Shown here: positions 24,782 through 33,817 of the stretch, in pieces
How the letters are laid out: every line of letters starts with the position of its first letter
Position numbering within the stretch: position 1 is the first letter of the stretch
Translations under genes and position numbers: made by a program
The notes under the pieces: model-generated
Database searches by the model: none
What the model saw: the letters and a program-made list of their open reading frames with translations, nothing else
What the model was told of the DNA's origin: nothing
Source of the DNA: JAYZDB01 sp036338025
GTDB taxonomy: Bacteria > Planctomycetota > UBA1135 > UBA2386
Assembly (NCBI GenBank): GCA_036338025.1
Contig: JAYZDB010000034.1
Coordinates: forward strand, 1 to 51,057
DNA: 51,057 nt
Direction: 5' to 3'

Positions 24782-27076
24782 TTATCGCGGCTTGGAGATC
24801 TCCGACCACAGAGCCTGGAAGCCCTGGTGCCTGGGCGCCAGATCCACCAGGCGCTTCGCGTAACGACGGGCCGAAGTGAGGTCCCCCTTGCTGAAGTGTG
24901 TGGTAGCCAGGGCATGCAACAACTCACGGTCGTTCGGGTGCCGGGTCTGCGCCGCGGTCCACACCCGCAAGCCCTCATCCACCTGCCGTAAGGAAGTCAG
25001 GGCAAAGCCATAGACGTAGCTCAGATGGGGATTTTCGGGACCAAGGTCGGCTGCTTTCTTGAGCAAGGGCAGGGAGTCTCCATGCTGCTTCTTTCGAACC
25101 AGCAACAAGCCCAGGGCGTGGTGGATCTCAGCGGATCCCGGAATCCGGACCAGTGCTTCGCGGAGTAGAGTCTCGCCCCGATCGTCACGATCCCACTCGC
25201 GGTACAGATCCGCCAGGTTGGCAGTCGCCGGAATCGACCCAGGTTCCAGGGTCAAGGCCGCCAAGTACGCGGTTTCGGATTCTTTGAGACGGCCCTGACG
25301 GTGATAGAACAGCCCACGGTTGACGTGCGCGTATGGACGGTCCGCATTGTGGGCCTGCACTTCCATGAACTCCTGCGTCACCAGGTCGAAGTCAGAGCGC
25401 ACTCGCTCCGGCATGTCTTCCGCCTTCACGACTGCCAATTGATTCAGCGCTTCCAATCTCACACTGCGCACTGGATCGCGCAGCAGAAGCGAACCAAGTT
25501 GCAACCGGGTCGGTCCATCGAAGGCATCAAACGAGCGTAGAGCCCCCATGCGCATCAAGGGATCCGGATCACGCAATCCGGCCTTGACGCGGTCTATTCC
25601 GATCTCATCCAGGAAGGGCGCCGATTCCGCGAGCGCGGTCGCCCGGGCAATTGCTGGCTGGGTCGAGTCACCGAGCAAACGGGCGAGTTGCTCAGCCGCC
25701 CCAAAGGTGCCGGATCGCATCGCCGACAGAGCCTCACCAAAATGGAACTCACGCCGGCGCTTCTCTCCGAACCAGGTCGCAACCTGCTTGGCCGCCCAGG
25801 CACTCGATTGATCCTCGTGGCAGGCGGTACACGCGTCAGGCGTACCGAGCCGCTCGGCCAGATCCGGCCGGGGCACCCGTAGGCTGTGGTCCCGACGCGG
25901 GTCGATCACCATATAGCTACGGGTTGGCATGTGGCATTCGACGCACAGGCTGCCCGAGCTACCAGGCTTGTGGTGGTGGTGCGAAGGAACATCGAAGCGC
26001 TGTGGATCGTGACAGCGCGCACAAAGTGCATTGCCTTGAGCCAGCAACCTGGTGCTGTGCGGCTCGTGACAGTCGCTACAGGTCACCCCACGCTGGTACA
26101 TCTTGCTCTGCGCGAATGAGCCGTAAACGTAGACTTCATCGAGAATCTGTCCGTCTGGGTGGTAGAGACCACGCGTCAAGAGTTCGAGACGGTGCGAGTC
26201 GAGGATCGGGTGGCCGTGCTGATAGTCATCGGTCAAGCGTGTACGGCGGGAGTGGCAGCGGGCACAGGTTTCAGTCTGCATGTCGAGCCGCGGCGTCTCG
26301 GAACCCTTTGCACTACCAGTAGCCGGATCGATGGTCCAGTCGATGTCGGTCGCACGTTTCAGCGACACCCGCAGGCCCTTCTTCGGATCTGCGCTGCCGC
26401 CACCGTTTTGGGCCCACGCGACGTGCCCTGCACCCGGTCCGTGACAGGACTCGCAAGACACGTCGATCTCAGCGAAGGAAGTGTGGTAGACCGCCTGCTC
26501 GGCACTGTAGTTCTTGTGCAGATCGGTCGAGTGGCACTCAGCACACATGAAGTTCCAGGTCTGGTTGCGGCCGGTCCAGTGCAGTTCGTCGAAATGGGAG
26601 ATCTGCTCGCCGGGATAGAGGTGGAACCAACGCTGCCCGCCTTCCGTCTTGGAGCGGGAATCCCAGCAAACTCGTAAGGACTGCAGACGGCCGCCGGGTT
26701 CCTCGACCAGATATTGCTGCAGGGGCTCGATACCGAATGTGTACTTCACCCGGTACTCGTGCTTTTCCCCATCGCGCCCAACCGTCTCGACAAAATAGCC
26801 GGCCGGCTGCTTCGAGAACTCCCACCGCACGCCGTCCGCCTCGAACGGGGAGGAGAAATCGCCGAGCACCGTTGCTTCGCTCGGTTCCTGCATGGCAGCA
26901 TCGTGCTGCGAATTCCGGTACGACTTCGCCTGAGCGGCGTGGCACTGGGCACAGGTCTGCCGACCGACAAACCCCTCGTGCATGCTGCGATTGCGGTTTT
27001 TGCACGACGGAACCACCGCTACCCCGAGCAGGGCCAGGATTACCGCCACTCTGAGAACGAGGTGCTTGCCGCGCAT
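24782..27076 (-). CDS. Eight-haem cytochrome c with HEAT/TPR C terminus
   Basis: 764 residues from the ATG at 27076, which opens a lipoprotein-like signal (LALLGVAVVPSC, Cys25). A TTG start 60 bases upstream is possible but adds a non-signal sequence. Eight CXXCH motifs are visible: residues 42-46, 178-182, 208-212, 271-275, 333-337, 352-356, 378-382 and 416-420, with many extra His residues as possible axial ligands. The layout resembles cytochrome c554 and related multi-haem reductases. After about residue 430 the sequence is helical repeat: HEAT-like first, then TPR units. Known relatives pair haem modules with TPRs but are mostly uncharacterised. It is divergent from the sulfatase-like gene with a 111-bp gap. 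Confidence 0.85.
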   Translation of the reverse strand: MRGKHLVLRVAVILALLGVAVVPSCKNRNRSMHEGFVGRQTCAQCHAAQAKSYRNSQHDAAMQEPSEATVLGDFSSPFEADGVRWEFSKQPAGYFVETVGRDGEKHEYRVKYTFGIEPLQQYLVEEPGGRLQSLRVCWDSRSKTEGGQRWFHLYPGEQISHFDELHWTGRNQTWNFMCAECHSTDLHKNYSAEQAVYHTSFAEIDVSCESCHGPGAGHVAWAQNGGGSADPKKGLRVSLKRATDIDWTIDPATGSAKGSETPRLDMQTETCARCHSRRTRLTDDYQHGHPILDSHRLELLTRGLYHPDGQILDEVYVYGSFAQSKMYQRGVTCSDCHEPHSTRLLAQGNALCARCHDPQRFDVPSHHHHKPGSSGSLCVECHMPTRSYMVIDPRRDHSLRVPRPDLAERLGTPDACTACHEDQSSAWAAKQVATWFGEKRRREFHFGEALSAMRSGTFGAAEQLARLLGDSTQPAIARATALAESAPFLDEIGIDRVKAGLRDPDPLMRMGALRSFDAFDGPTRLQLGSLLLRDPVRSVRLEALNQLAVVKAEDMPERVRSDFDLVTQEFMEVQAHNADRPYAHVNRGLFYHRQGRLKESETAYLAALTLEPGSIPATANLADLYREWDRDDRGETLLREALVRIPGSAEIHHALGLLLVRKKQHGDSLPLLKKAADLGPENPHLSYVYGFALTSLRQVDEGLRVWTAAQTRHPNDRELLHALATTHFSKGDLTSARRYAKRLVDLAPRHQGFQALWSEISKPR

Positions 27077-27187
27077 GCGAACGACCACGTTACGGCGTGC
27101 CGGGACCCACGCAACCACTCGAAAGGCCAGACTCAAATCCTCCTGAGGTCACCACCCCTGGCATTCTACGGCGATCCTGTGTATGGG

Positions 27188-29407
27188 ATGGTCATGCCCC
27201 GCTGCGTACACAGGCTGATCCAGGTGCTGATGGTCTCGGCTACCACAATCGCCAATCTCGACGCCCAGGATCCCAAGCCTCTCCCCCGACCGAACATCCT
27301 CTGGATCACCTGTGAGGATGCCGGTTCCCGATTCGGTTGCTACGGCGACAAGTACGCCAGAACACCCAACATCGATGCCTTGGCGGCAAGCGGTGTGATC
27401 TACCGCAGAGCCTTCTCACACGCCCCGGTGCCAACAACGAGCCGTGCCGGCGCCATCACCGGCGAGTACCCCACCAGCACCGGTGCACACCATGTGCCCA
27501 GTCGGACCCTGGCCCCCAAGCACCTGAAGTGCGTGTCCGAAATTCTCCGGGCGGCCGGCTACCACTGCACCAACCGACACTTCGAGCACTACGGACTCGG
27601 TCCGATGAGGTTCGCGAAGAACCTCCCCAGAGAAAGTTGGAGTCCGTTCGCCGCCTGGGACTTCACCGGTTCTCAGAAGGCCACCTGGCGCAGCCGCGCA
27701 GACTCGACCCAAGCGTTCTTCGCCATCATGGGTCATCGTGGGACCGACAAGGCCGCAGTCCACGATCCCGGCGAGGTTTCGATACCCCCTTACCTGGCCG
27801 ACACGGCCGACACCCGCAAGGCCATCGCCGCACAATACGATCGAATCCATTCATTCGATGTCCACGTCGGCGAGGTCCTCGCGCAACTCGAGAAGGACGG
27901 TCTCGCCGACGACACGATCGTCTGGATTTCCTCCACCAACGGTCGCGATCTACCGCGCGAAAAACGCTGGCTCTACGACGCCGGCACCGCGATCGCGTTG
28001 ATCGTACGTGTGCCCGAAAAATACCGGCCCGAAGTCTTCGGTGATTTAGCGAAACAAAGACGCCCAGGTTCAAGCTGTGATGAGCTGGTAGGCACCATCG
28101 ACTTCGCCGCCACAGCGCTCTCGATCACACGGCAGCAGGCACCAGCCTGGTTGCGAGGGCGAGCCTTCCTGGGCCGCGACCGCAGCGCGGCCCCGCAGTA
28201 CTTGTTTGCGGCCCGCGACCGGATCGGCGAAGCCTACGACTGCCTACGCTCAGTCCGGGACGGCAGGTTCCTGTACATACGCAACCACATGCCGAGCCTG
28301 AGCTATTCGCAGCCCTGCGGGGGCCAGGACGCGAGTCCAGCCATGCAGGAACTGCGTCGTCTACACGCAGACGGCAAGCTCACCGGGGTGCCAGCTCGGT
28401 TCTTTCAGCCAAAGACGGTCGAGGAGCTCTACGACACTCAAAACGACCCGCATCAGATCCACGATCTCGTCAGCGACCCGAAACACAGTCGCCGCCTCCT
28501 CGCCATGCGCGAAGCCCAGATCCAATGGTCTCTGCGGACCAAAGACATCGGCCTGATACCCGAAGTTCAGTTCAATCGTTTCAAGATCCAGAAATTCGGC
28601 GTCATCCGTTGTCCAAAACCCCTGTTCCGCCTCGCGAAGGACGATCGCGGACGCACAGCGGTGCAGATCGCATGCTCAACCGCGGACTCCTCGGTGATCT
28701 ATCAGGTCGATGGTCGCGGAGCGGCCGGGGCAGAGCACTGGAACCTCTACACAGAACCCGTGACCTTGACCGCCAGGCAGGTCATCACGGCCCATGGGGT
28801 TGGCATCGGCAACAACCGAAGCCCGGTCGCGAGCTTCAAGATCGGTGATCCACAAGCCACCGAAGCCCAGGTGGAGGCCGACCACCGCGCCCCCCACTGG
28901 ACGATCCACCTGAGCCGAACGAAGATTCTCGAGCAACTGCAAAACCTCAAGCGACGTGATTTCACCGGCGAGGCGGCGTTGGCGAGCTACCACAACTCGT
29001 ATCAGGAGACCGCGACGGACTTGCGCTACTGGTCGCTGCTGGCAATCCATCGGCTCGCCCGGTCACCGGCCGAACTCCAGGCAGCCAACAAGGTCTACGT
29101 CAGCGCCATTAAAAGTTCCTCGGATGCGGTCCGGATGGCCAGCGCACGGATCCTGGCAAGCTCCGATGAACATCGGAGCAAGGCCTTGGACGAAATTCGT
29201 CACATGCTCTACTCGCCCAACTTCCACGCGGCATTCGAGGGCTCGCGCGCACTGGCCCAAATCGGAGCTCATGGGGCGCCCCTGAAAGCCGATGTCGAGA
29301 ACCTGCTAGGACGCATCTCGAAGGTGCTGGATCTCGCTGGTTACCTGCCGCCGCCCTTGGCACCCTGCAGGCGACTCAGCCAGCGATTTCTCGACTCCGC
29401 AAAGTAG
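27188..29407 (+). CDS. Sulfatase-family protein lacking the formylglycine cysteine (probable pseudoenzyme)
   Basis: About 739 residues. The start is the ATG at 27188 or 27194; both precede a short signal-like segment. The sulfatase fold is clear: NILWITCEDAGSRFGCYGD, TPNIDALAASGV, and the core helix TSRAGAITGEYPTSTGAHH. The catalytic consensus C/S-x-P-x-R, often preceded by A-P-V, reads APVPTTSR here (residues 79-86), so the residue modified to formylglycine is Pro. The later metal motif S-D-H-G reads S-T-N-G (249-252). It is therefore very unlikely to hydrolyse sulfate esters. After about residue 465 come a chitobiase C-terminal-like beta domain (ACSTADSSVIYQVDG) and a HEAT-like helical end. 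Inference: a binding or regulatory pseudo-sulfatase. Confidence 0.8.
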   Translation: MVMPRCVHRLIQVLMVSATTIANLDAQDPKPLPRPNILWITCEDAGSRFGCYGDKYARTPNIDALAASGVIYRRAFSHAPVPTTSRAGAITGEYPTSTGAHHVPSRTLAPKHLKCVSEILRAAGYHCTNRHFEHYGLGPMRFAKNLPRESWSPFAAWDFTGSQKATWRSRADSTQAFFAIMGHRGTDKAAVHDPGEVSIPPYLADTADTRKAIAAQYDRIHSFDVHVGEVLAQLEKDGLADDTIVWISSTNGRDLPREKRWLYDAGTAIALIVRVPEKYRPEVFGDLAKQRRPGSSCDELVGTIDFAATALSITRQQAPAWLRGRAFLGRDRSAAPQYLFAARDRIGEAYDCLRSVRDGRFLYIRNHMPSLSYSQPCGGQDASPAMQELRRLHADGKLTGVPARFFQPKTVEELYDTQNDPHQIHDLVSDPKHSRRLLAMREAQIQWSLRTKDIGLIPEVQFNRFKIQKFGVIRCPKPLFRLAKDDRGRTAVQIACSTADSSVIYQVDGRGAAGAEHWNLYTEPVTLTARQVITAHGVGIGNNRSPVASFKIGDPQATEAQVEADHRAPHWTIHLSRTKILEQLQNLKRRDFTGEAALASYHNSYQETATDLRYWSLLAIHRLARSPAELQAANKVYVSAIKSSSDAVRMASARILASSDEHRSKALDEIRHMLYSPNFHAAFEGSRALAQIGAHGAPLKADVENLLGRISKVLDLAGYLPPPLAPCRRLSQRFLDSAK

Positions 29408-29458
29408 CGCACTACGCGCATCGTCAGGCATGGTTGGGCCGGGCCCATACCGGGCAGG

Positions 29459-29977
29459 TCAGCTTCCCTCGATCAGCGAGACGAGAAGGGTGACCCTGCC
29501 GGACACAGCAACGCACCCGACGTCGGCAACACCATGAATATCACCGATCGCATAGAACCAGCGGGGCATCTCCACGTGTGACCTTAGCGGCTTGCCCTCG
29601 ACAAGCGTCGTCGAGCCACTGCTGGTGTCAAACACGCCTTTGACGACTGCTCCATGGGATGCCAACACCGCCTCGGTGGCTTGCTGAACCTGGTGCGCAA
29701 GCTTCGCCTGGTCCGCACCCGGCATGGTCGCGGTCGCCACGATCCGACGCGCCACCCGATGGGAACGCGCCAGGGCGGGAAAGCGGTCGTGGGTAGTGTC
29801 GGTGAGGACCTCCCATTCGACACCATCGCCAGCCTTGGCGGTCAGGTCAGCGAGGGCAAATTCACGCAAGAAGGGGCTGCCTTCGGTCTGGGTGAAAGAT
29901 GTGCCTGAAAGTCCAAAACCGATCAGGGTTCCGACTATCAGTCCGAGGATCAACGGAAGGGTCCAGGCTGTCTTCAT
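29459..29977 (-). CDS. Small membrane-anchored protein of unknown function
   Basis: 172 residues with one N-terminal hydrophobic segment (TLPLILGLIVGTLIGFGLSG) and the rest presumably outside the cytoplasm. No family recognised. The mature part alternates short strands and a helix (DQAKLAHQVQQATEAVLASHG) and ends in hydrophobic strands (VADVGCVAVSGRVTLLVSLIE). It stands alone, convergent with the sulfatase-like gene. Codon use looks like that of its neighbours. Confidence 0.6.
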   Translation of the reverse strand: MKTAWTLPLILGLIVGTLIGFGLSGTSFTQTEGSPFLREFALADLTAKAGDGVEWEVLTDTTHDRFPALARSHRVARRIVATATMPGADQAKLAHQVQQATEAVLASHGAVVKGVFDTSSGSTTLVEGKPLRSHVEMPRWFYAIGDIHGVADVGCVAVSGRVTLLVSLIEGS

Positions 29978-30059
29978 GAAAACTCCAGGGTGTCAGGGGG
30001 CCACAAGGCTATCCGTATGGTCTCTGGGAGAATTTTGAAAAACTGCAGGCCTGCCGACA

Positions 30060-30932
30060 CTACCTGGAGTCGTCAGGGGTCGGTCCGAAGATCGACTCCA
30101 AGGCAGCCCGCATCACCGCGGTGTCGGGCACGACCCCGGTCCAGTACTCGATGCCGAGCTTGCCTTGGTTTACCAGCATTCCCATCCCATCAATCGTGCG
30201 GCAGCCGGCAGCCTTGGCTTCCTCCAAGAAGCGGGTCACCGGGGGGTTCGGGATGATATCCGCGACCACCAATTCTGGTCGCAGCGATCCGATCGCGACC
30301 GGAACCCGAGAGGTATCCGGAAACAAACCAATCGATGTGGAGTTGACGACGATCTCGACGTCGCTTGCGATCTCGTGCTCGCCCTCCCACCCGACAAACG
30401 CGGCTGAAGCCTGGGTACGTTGATCGAGCATCTCAGCGAGTTCTTCGCCTCGTTCGGACGTTCGGTTGACTACCGTAATGACTGACGCCCCCGCCAGGGC
30501 CAACTCGACGGATACCGCCCGGGCGGCGCCCCCCGCGCCGAATATCAGCACGTGCTTGCCGGCCGGATCGATCACCGGTTCGAGGGAATCCAAGAACCCT
30601 TTGCCGTCCGTGTTCTCACCGATGTAGCGGCCCTCACGTTCGACGACACAGTTGACCGCACCCATGATCTCGGCGGATTCTCCGAGCCCATCGAGGTGCT
30701 CGATGACCGCGACCTTGTGCGGCAAGGTGCAGTTGAACCCCTTGTATCCCATCGCTTTCGCGCCGGCGACGGCGTCGGCAAGCTTGTCCGCCGGCACTTC
30801 CGTCGTGTTGTAACGAAAGGCGAGACCGTGGTGGTCAAAGGCAGCCTGGACCATCGCTTCGGTCGGGTTCTCCCATACCGGATGACCAAAGTTCCCGATG
30901 TACTTCTTCTCGCAGCTAAAGGTTTCTGTCAT
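30060..30932 (-). CDS. aroE: Shikimate 5-dehydrogenase family protein
   Basis: 290 residues. The ATG at 30932 is chosen because it lies 4 bases after the permease stop and starts the family's N-terminal strand. Catalytic Lys73 (CTLPHK) and Asp109 (GENTDGKGF) are present, as is the NADP-fold turn FGAGGAARA. This fits AroE, or a quinate/shikimate dehydrogenase of the YdiB type. It is the last gene of a ribose-type ABC import operon, not of an aromatic-biosynthesis operon. It may act in catabolism of an imported polyol or quinate-like compound, or simply be the housekeeping aroE placed there. Which one needs a census of other aroE copies. Confidence 0.85.
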   Translation of the reverse strand: MTETFSCEKKYIGNFGHPVWENPTEAMVQAAFDHHGLAFRYNTTEVPADKLADAVAGAKAMGYKGFNCTLPHKVAVIEHLDGLGESAEIMGAVNCVVEREGRYIGENTDGKGFLDSLEPVIDPAGKHVLIFGAGGAARAVSVELALAGASVITVVNRTSERGEELAEMLDQRTQASAAFVGWEGEHEIASDVEIVVNSTSIGLFPDTSRVPVAIGSLRPELVVADIIPNPPVTRFLEEAKAAGCRTIDGMGMLVNQGKLGIEYWTGVVPDTAVMRAALESIFGPTPDDSR

Positions 30933-30936
30933 GTGA

Positions 30937-32307
30937 CTATCGCTGAAACAAGCTGGTGAAGTCCCGCCAGGCAACACGACCCTTACGGAACTGATCGGTC
31001 AAGACCGCGCCAAGGATCACCGCTCCCATGACGATCATCTGTGGATTGGGTGGCACCTCGATCTGGTTCATGCCATTTCGAATCACGGCGATGATGAACG
31101 CACCAACGAGAGTACCCAGGACCCGGCCCTGTCCACCCATCAAGCTGGTGCCACCCACAACGACGGCCGCGATCACGGTCAGTTCGGCCATGAACCCGAA
31201 GTTGGGTTCCACGCCCGTGTGTTTCGATGCCATGATCACACCGCCCAACCCAGCGAGCAGACCACAGACGGTGTAGACGATCAGCAGCACTCGCTGCACC
31301 GGCACGCCCGCCAGGCGAGCAGCCTCTTCGTTTCCTCCGATCGCGTAGATGTGTCGGCCGAGGCGCGTCCTCGACATGACAAAGTGTGCAAGGGCGTAGA
31401 GAAGGAACATCAGGATCACGGAATTGGGGATGGCAAAGGTACGACCCGACCCCAACCAACCAAACCCCGCGGGCACCTCGTTGATCGACTCCGAGTCGGT
31501 AATCGTCAAGGCCAGACCACGCGCCATCAACATCATCGCCAAAGTGACCAAGAAAGCCGGCAGACGGAATGCCGCGACGCATACCCCGGACAGAGCCCCC
31601 ACGCCTCCGCATACAATGACACCGGCCAGTCCACACAACAACATGCCGGTCCAATCCGCATCGCGACCACCCGCTACATCCCGAATCAAGACCGTGGAAG
31701 TAACAGCCGCCAAACCGATCAGGCTGCCCACCGACAAGTCGATCCCCGCGGTGATGATCACCAAGGTCATTCCGATCGCGATGATGGCGATGATCGAAAT
31801 CTGCTGAGCGATATTCAACACGTTGTCCTTCTTCAGGAACGTCGGCCACTTGTAGCTCTCGGGCGTCATCACCCGACACCTACCGCCCAGTTTCGGGTAG
31901 CGCGTATTGACATCCCGAACCGGCGCCCACGATGCAACAGAATTGGGGCAAGCAATCACATCAATGTGGGCACTCGCCTGTTCCCATTCCCGCAGCTTCT
32001 CTCCGACTTCCGGCGGGCTACCATGCACCTTGCCGGCGAGTTGGTGTCCGGAGGCGTTCAGCACCTCGACCAATGCATCCGCCAGCTGAACGCCGATCGC
32101 GCTGTTGGGGGTAACGATCGCTACCGACACCTTCGAATCCAAGGCATCGATTTGCGCGGCTAGTTCCTCGCCGGCAGCAGCTCCAGAATTTTGGATGTCC
32201 TTGACCGTGAGCGCACTGAAACCCAGCACCAGGATCAACAGCACGAAGAGCATGCCGTATTCCGCCTTGCGGCCTGATCGACTGAATCGCGATGGGGTAT
32301 TCGACAT
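30937..32307 (-). CDS. Ribose-family ABC transporter permease with an inserted extracytoplasmic domain
   Basis: 456 residues, longer than the usual 320-350 for RbsC-type permeases. The family core is clear from about residue 165 (NIAQQISIIAIIAIGMTLVI, then TAGIDLSVGSLIGLAAV, and the coupling region YAIGGNEEAARLAGVPV). The extra length lies between the first transmembrane segment (about 17-35) and the second (about 168). It is some 120-130 residues with alternating strands and helices (VSVAIVTPNSAIGVQLADAL, IDVIACPN), like half of a periplasmic-binding or Rossmann fold. It starts 2 bases from the ATP-binding gene. Inference: the insert faces outside and may contact the binding protein or ligand. 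Confidence 0.85.
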   Translation of the reverse strand: MSNTPSRFSRSGRKAEYGMLFVLLILVLGFSALTVKDIQNSGAAAGEELAAQIDALDSKVSVAIVTPNSAIGVQLADALVEVLNASGHQLAGKVHGSPPEVGEKLREWEQASAHIDVIACPNSVASWAPVRDVNTRYPKLGGRCRVMTPESYKWPTFLKKDNVLNIAQQISIIAIIAIGMTLVIITAGIDLSVGSLIGLAAVTSTVLIRDVAGGRDADWTGMLLCGLAGVIVCGGVGALSGVCVAAFRLPAFLVTLAMMLMARGLALTITDSESINEVPAGFGWLGSGRTFAIPNSVILMFLLYALAHFVMSRTRLGRHIYAIGGNEEAARLAGVPVQRVLLIVYTVCGLLAGLGGVIMASKHTGVEPNFGFMAELTVIAAVVVGGTSLMGGQGRVLGTLVGAFIIAVIRNGMNQIEVPPNPQMIVMGAVILGAVLTDQFRKGRVAWRDFTSLFQR

Positions 32308-32309
32308 GG

Positions 32310-33803
32310 TCAGTGAATGGCCAACTCCATGATCTGCTCTTGCGTTGCGTCGGCGACATCTTCGATCTCACCGCTGACACATCCAAGTCGCATGACGAGG
32401 ATTCGATCCGCCATCCCCAAAACTTCGGGAAGCTCCGAGCTTATCAGCACCACGGCCTTGCCCTGAGCGGCCAACTCGTTGATCAACAGGTAGAATTCGT
32501 AGCGTGCGCCGACGTCGATGCCGCGGGTTGGTTCATCGATGACCAGGACGTCACACTCACGCTGCAACCACTTCGCGAGCACGATTTTTTGTTGGTTGCC
32601 ACCACTGAGGGTCGCGGCGGCCTGATCGGGTTCTCCGACTACACCTAGCTTGCCCGCGTAGTCAGCAAACGCGGCGCGCTCACGGCTCGGAACCAAAATC
32701 GGGCCGCGGCAGAAGCGCCCGAGGTTCGGGAGGCCGAAGTTGGTGAGGATGGAGTGCGCAAGGACCAGCCCCTGTCCACTCCGGTCCTCGGTCAAGAGTC
32801 CGATGCCTGCACGGATCGCATCGCGGGGCCCTTTCAAATCGAGCCGCTTGCCATCGAGGTAGATCCGCCCCTCGTCCATCGGGTCAGCGCCGGCGATCAT
32901 GCGCGCCATCTCGGTCCTCCCCGCACCCACCAGACCGGTGATCCCCAGAACCTCGCCAGCGCGGACCTCAAAACTCACCCCACGCACCTTGGCCCCGCGG
33001 TGCAAGTTTTCGACCCTGAGCCGCGGTTCGCCGATCGGATGGTGATGCTTGGGAAACTCCTGCTCCACGGAGCGGCCAACCATCAATTCGATCATCTGGT
33101 GCCTGGTGATCGCCTCTATCGATCGGGTGGCGACTTGCTCGCCATCCCGCATGACCATGACACGACTTGAGATCTCGACAATCTCGCCTAACAGATGGCT
33201 TACATAGATGATCCCGATGCCCCGGGTCCGGAGGTCGCGGATGATCGCGAACAGGCTCTCAACCTCCCTGGTCGTCAAGGTCGCAGTCGGCTCATCCATC
33301 ACCAGGATCTTCACGTCGGTCACCAAGGCTTTGGCGATTTCGACGACCTGGCGCTCGGCGACGCTGAGAGAATGGCAGGCTGCCTCGACGTCAATTTGCA
33401 TCTGGAGCTTGGAGAACAACTCCTCAGCCCGCCGCTGCTCCGCTGCCCGGTCGATCACTCCTGACCGGGTGATCTCGCAACCCAGGAAGATGTTCTCCGC
33501 CACGCTGAGTTCGGGAACCAGGTTGAGCTCCTGGTAGATGACGCCAACCCCGGCAGCCCGCGCCCGGCTCGGGGACTGCAAGTCCACCTCGACACCTTCG
33601 ATCTTCACCCGACCGGCATCGGGTTGATGGGCACCACCAAGCACCTTCATCAAGGTGCTCTTACCCGCACCGTTTTCACCAACCAGCCCCAAGACCTCAC
33701 CGTGGTGGAGTTGCAGGTCGACACCCTTGAGCGCATGCACGCCGGGAAAGGACTTCCGGATGCCCGCCATGTCGAGCAGAGGAGGCATGGCAGATGTGTC
33801 CAT
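32310..33803 (-). CDS. Ribose-family sugar ABC transporter, double ATP-binding protein
   Basis: 497 residues with two ABC domains. The first has Walker A GENGAGKST (near 41), LSVAERQVVEIAKAL and Walker B LVMDEPT. The second has the degenerate Walker A typical of RbsA/MglA (GLVGAGRTEMAR), LSGGNQQKIVLAKWL and VLVIDEPTRGIDVG. This matches RbsA-type proteins in length and layout. It sits between the binding protein (14-base gap) and the permease (2-base gap). The sugar cannot be read from the ATPase. Confidence 0.92.
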   Translation of the reverse strand: MDTSAMPPLLDMAGIRKSFPGVHALKGVDLQLHHGEVLGLVGENGAGKSTLMKVLGGAHQPDAGRVKIEGVEVDLQSPSRARAAGVGVIYQELNLVPELSVAENIFLGCEITRSGVIDRAAEQRRAEELFSKLQMQIDVEAACHSLSVAERQVVEIAKALVTDVKILVMDEPTATLTTREVESLFAIIRDLRTRGIGIIYVSHLLGEIVEISSRVMVMRDGEQVATRSIEAITRHQMIELMVGRSVEQEFPKHHHPIGEPRLRVENLHRGAKVRGVSFEVRAGEVLGITGLVGAGRTEMARMIAGADPMDEGRIYLDGKRLDLKGPRDAIRAGIGLLTEDRSGQGLVLAHSILTNFGLPNLGRFCRGPILVPSRERAAFADYAGKLGVVGEPDQAAATLSGGNQQKIVLAKWLQRECDVLVIDEPTRGIDVGARYEFYLLINELAAQGKAVVLISSELPEVLGMADRILVMRLGCVSGEIEDVADATQEQIMELAIH

Positions 33804-33817
33804 ATCGATCGGTACGG

